The notes under the pieces: generated by a model | Database searches by the model: none | The model's input: only the letters and a program-made list of their open reading frames with translations | Told to the model about the DNA's origin: nothing | Source of the DNA: Sphaeramia orbicularis | Taxonomy: Eukaryota > Chordata > Actinopteri > Kurtiformes > Apogonidae | Direction: 5' to 3' | NCBI RefSeq assembly: GCF_902148855.1 | Contig: NC_043969.1 | Location: 30,323,853-30,387,852, forward strand | DNA: 64,000 nt | Translations under genes and position numbers: made by a program | In this document: piece by piece, positions 62,051 to 64,000 of the stretch | Numbering within the stretch: position 1 is the stretch's first letter | How the letters are laid out: the number at the start of each line of letters is the position of its first letter

Positions 62051-62547
62051 AAACCCCCCCGGCCTGTTCGATGGCCACGTCTGGCCCATGTACCTGAAAC
62101 ACAAGACTGTGTGTCAAATTATAGCTATACATGGCCCTGCTATATCTGTAAAGCTGATGAACCCTATTAGCAACATATTGACCAAAAACGTGTATAAGTA
62201 GTTTTCGGCATAAATATGTTTCCATAATGTTTAATTGCATTTAAACTTGAATCATTGTGTTTCCATTGCCATAAACTTGGTCCTTCATTCAGTCCCTCCA
62301 GGATTTCACGAGATTTTTTTTTTGTATTGTTGCAGCCTAAAATGCCTGATTTTGTGGCAGCTTTTCCAAAAAATTGTGGTGAAAGTTGCAATGATTTGAG
62401 GCTTCTTTTATTAAAGTCACAGGGACATGGGCATTTGCAAATTACCTAGAACAGTCTTTTTTGAGTTTTTAGCCTTAAAAAGCACCAGGAAGCAATGATT
62501 TTAAACAAAACAGGCTTTTTTTCATTCATTCATTTATTTGTTTTGAG
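62051..62547. other. Unassigned, possible repeat end
   Basis: Contains TCCCTCCAGGATTTCACGAG and GTTGCAGCCTAAAATGCCTG, which look like part of a dispersed teleost repeat. No gene seen. Confidence 0.3.
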
Positions 62548-63716
62548 CAGCCAATGAGAGTGGAGCATCACAGAACACCAGCCAATCAAAGCGGAGCGTC
62601 ACAGAACATCAGCCAGTGAGAGCACAGCGTCACAGAACATCAGCCAATGAGAGCGCAGCATCACAGAACGCCAGCCAATGAGAGCGCAGTATCACAGAAC
62701 ATCAACCAATGAGAGTGGAGCGTTACAGAACTCTAGCCAATAAGAGCGTAGCGTCACAGAACATCAGCCAATGAGAGTGGAGCGTCACAGAACGTCAGCC
62801 AATGAGAGCGCAGCGTCACAGAACGCCAGCCAATGAGAGCGCAACATCACAGAATCCAAGCCAATGAGAGCGTAGCATCACAGAACATCAGCCAATAAGA
62901 GCGCAGCGTCACAGAATGTCAGCCAATGAGAACGCAGTGTCACAGAACGTCAGCCAATGAGAGCGCAGCATCACAGAACATCAACTAATCAGAGTGCAGC
63001 ATCACAGAACATCAGCCAATGAGAGCACAGCATCACGGAACGCCAGCCAATCAGAGTGGAGCGTCACAGAACATCAGCCAATGAGAGCGCAGCGACATAG
63101 AACATCAGCCAATGAGAGGGCACCGTCACAGAACACCAGCCAACAACAGCATAGCGTCACAGAACGCCAGCCAATCAGAGCGGAGCGTCACAGAACGCCA
63201 GCCAATGAGTGCACAGCGTCACAGAACGCCGGCCAATGAGAAGGCAGCGTCACAGAACGCCAGCCAATGAGACCGCAGCATCATGGAACGCCGGCCAATG
63301 AGAGCGCAGCGTCACGGAACGTCGGCCAACGAGAGCACAGCGTCACAACGCCAGCCAATAAGAGCACAGCGTCATGGAACATCAGCCAATCAGAGCAGAG
63401 CGTCACAGAACGTCAGCCAATGAGAGCGCAGCGTCACAGAATGTCAGCCAATGAGAGCACAGCGTCACAGAACGTCAGCCAATCAGAGCAGAGCATCACA
63501 GAATGTCAGCCAATGAGAGCACAGCGTCACAGAACATCAGCCAATGAGAGCACAGCATCACGGAATGCCAGCCAATGAGAGTGCAGTGTCACAGAATGTC
63601 AGCCAATGAGAGTGCAGCATCACGGAACACCAGCCAATGAGAGCGCAGTGTCACAGAACATCAACTAATGAGAGCGCAGCGTCACAGAACGCCAGCCAGT
63701 GAGAGCATAGGGTCAC
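62548..63716. repeat. 31-bp minisatellite, about 37 copies
   Basis: The consensus unit CAGCCAATGAGAGCGCAGCG plus TCACAGAACGT is repeated head to tail, with mostly CpG-type (CG to CA/TG) variants. Some units read CCAATCAG. Each unit holds a CCAAT box and a GCGTCAC (CRE half-site-like) string. Apparent reading frames cycle every 93 bases and are not genes. Confidence 0.95.
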
Positions 63717-64000
63717 ACAACCTGAGAGCCTGATCCTTAGTTTTTCTTTCCTGTTGTGCTGTTACACAGTTATAGCAAACATGTTTTGTAATAAATAGCT
63801 TATATATACAAATGCAATGTAGAACAACATCACTTTCATCCAAATACATGCAGTACGTTTTACATGGGAAGAGGGTTTCTATTCAGGGAGTCAGCCATCT
63901 TTTTGCAGTAGTTCTGGATGGAATTCCTCCTCATTTTTCTCCTTTACAGCAAGTGGCTTCCATCATTAGGGCCCATTACCATCATCAGCTCTGCATGTCT
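63717..64000. other. Unassigned right end
   Basis: No exon or repeat recognised. Confidence 0.3.

Noticed and set aside
62994-63578. Frames in the 31-bp minisatellite (QHHRTSANESTAS...)
   Set aside because: Produced by a repeat whose length is not a multiple of three; no start context or homology.
62548-63716. CRISPR-like array
   Set aside because: Direct repeats have no unique spacers; the whole unit is repeated and the genome is a vertebrate's.

Overview
The window is vertebrate nuclear DNA, almost certainly from a ray-finned (teleost, probably percomorph) fish. It is AT-rich, intron-rich and full of teleost-type transposons. It holds a tandem array of class C G-protein-coupled receptors of the OlfC/V2R type, which fish databases often label 'extracellular calcium-sensing receptor-like'. 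All receptor genes lie on the minus strand.

Layout of the receptor array, low to high coordinate: A (200-2376, 3' part outside the window), B (3545-7722), relic exon P1 (about 9340-9725), C (11254-15235), D (16292-21847), relic P2 (24300-24801), E (25686-29586), relic P3 (31109-38284, split by a LINE), F (39150-42969), G (49059-53317) and H (54699-59768). Seven genes can be read from a start codon to a stop codon through GT-AG introns. Each has exactly 11 coding exons of nearly constant size and encodes about 893-913 residues: signal peptide, Venus-flytrap ligand-binding domain, nine-cysteine domain and seven membrane helices. Six-exon V2R genes are the textbook form, so five extra introns are present here. 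G has a damaged signal-peptide region. All eight genes share a compact promoter module (TATA box plus an upstream CTCTAGAG-containing element) and at least one 5'UTR splice donor.

The array grew by repeated segmental duplication. B/C, E/F and G/H share flanking DNA as well as exons. The transmembrane exons are homogenised across the array, whereas the ligand-binding exons differ. That is the pattern expected of chemoreceptors with diverse ligands and a common signalling module.

Transposons are dated relative to the duplications by empty sister sites: a piggyBac-family element in TTAA (43708-47049), a short Tc1/mariner derivative nested in an older Tc1 relic (47169-47568), a hAT-like element with an 8-bp target duplication (47832-48672), a TTAA MITE in an intron of H, and a 1.6-kb element in D that duplicated a splice donor. 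A 6.8-kb LINE sits inside the last exon of P3 and carries three further insertions.

The right end (about 61-64 kb) leaves the receptor array. It contains MITEs and a 1.2-kb minisatellite of about 37 copies of a 31-bp unit, each carrying a CCAAT box. I found no tRNA, rRNA or CRISPR structure.
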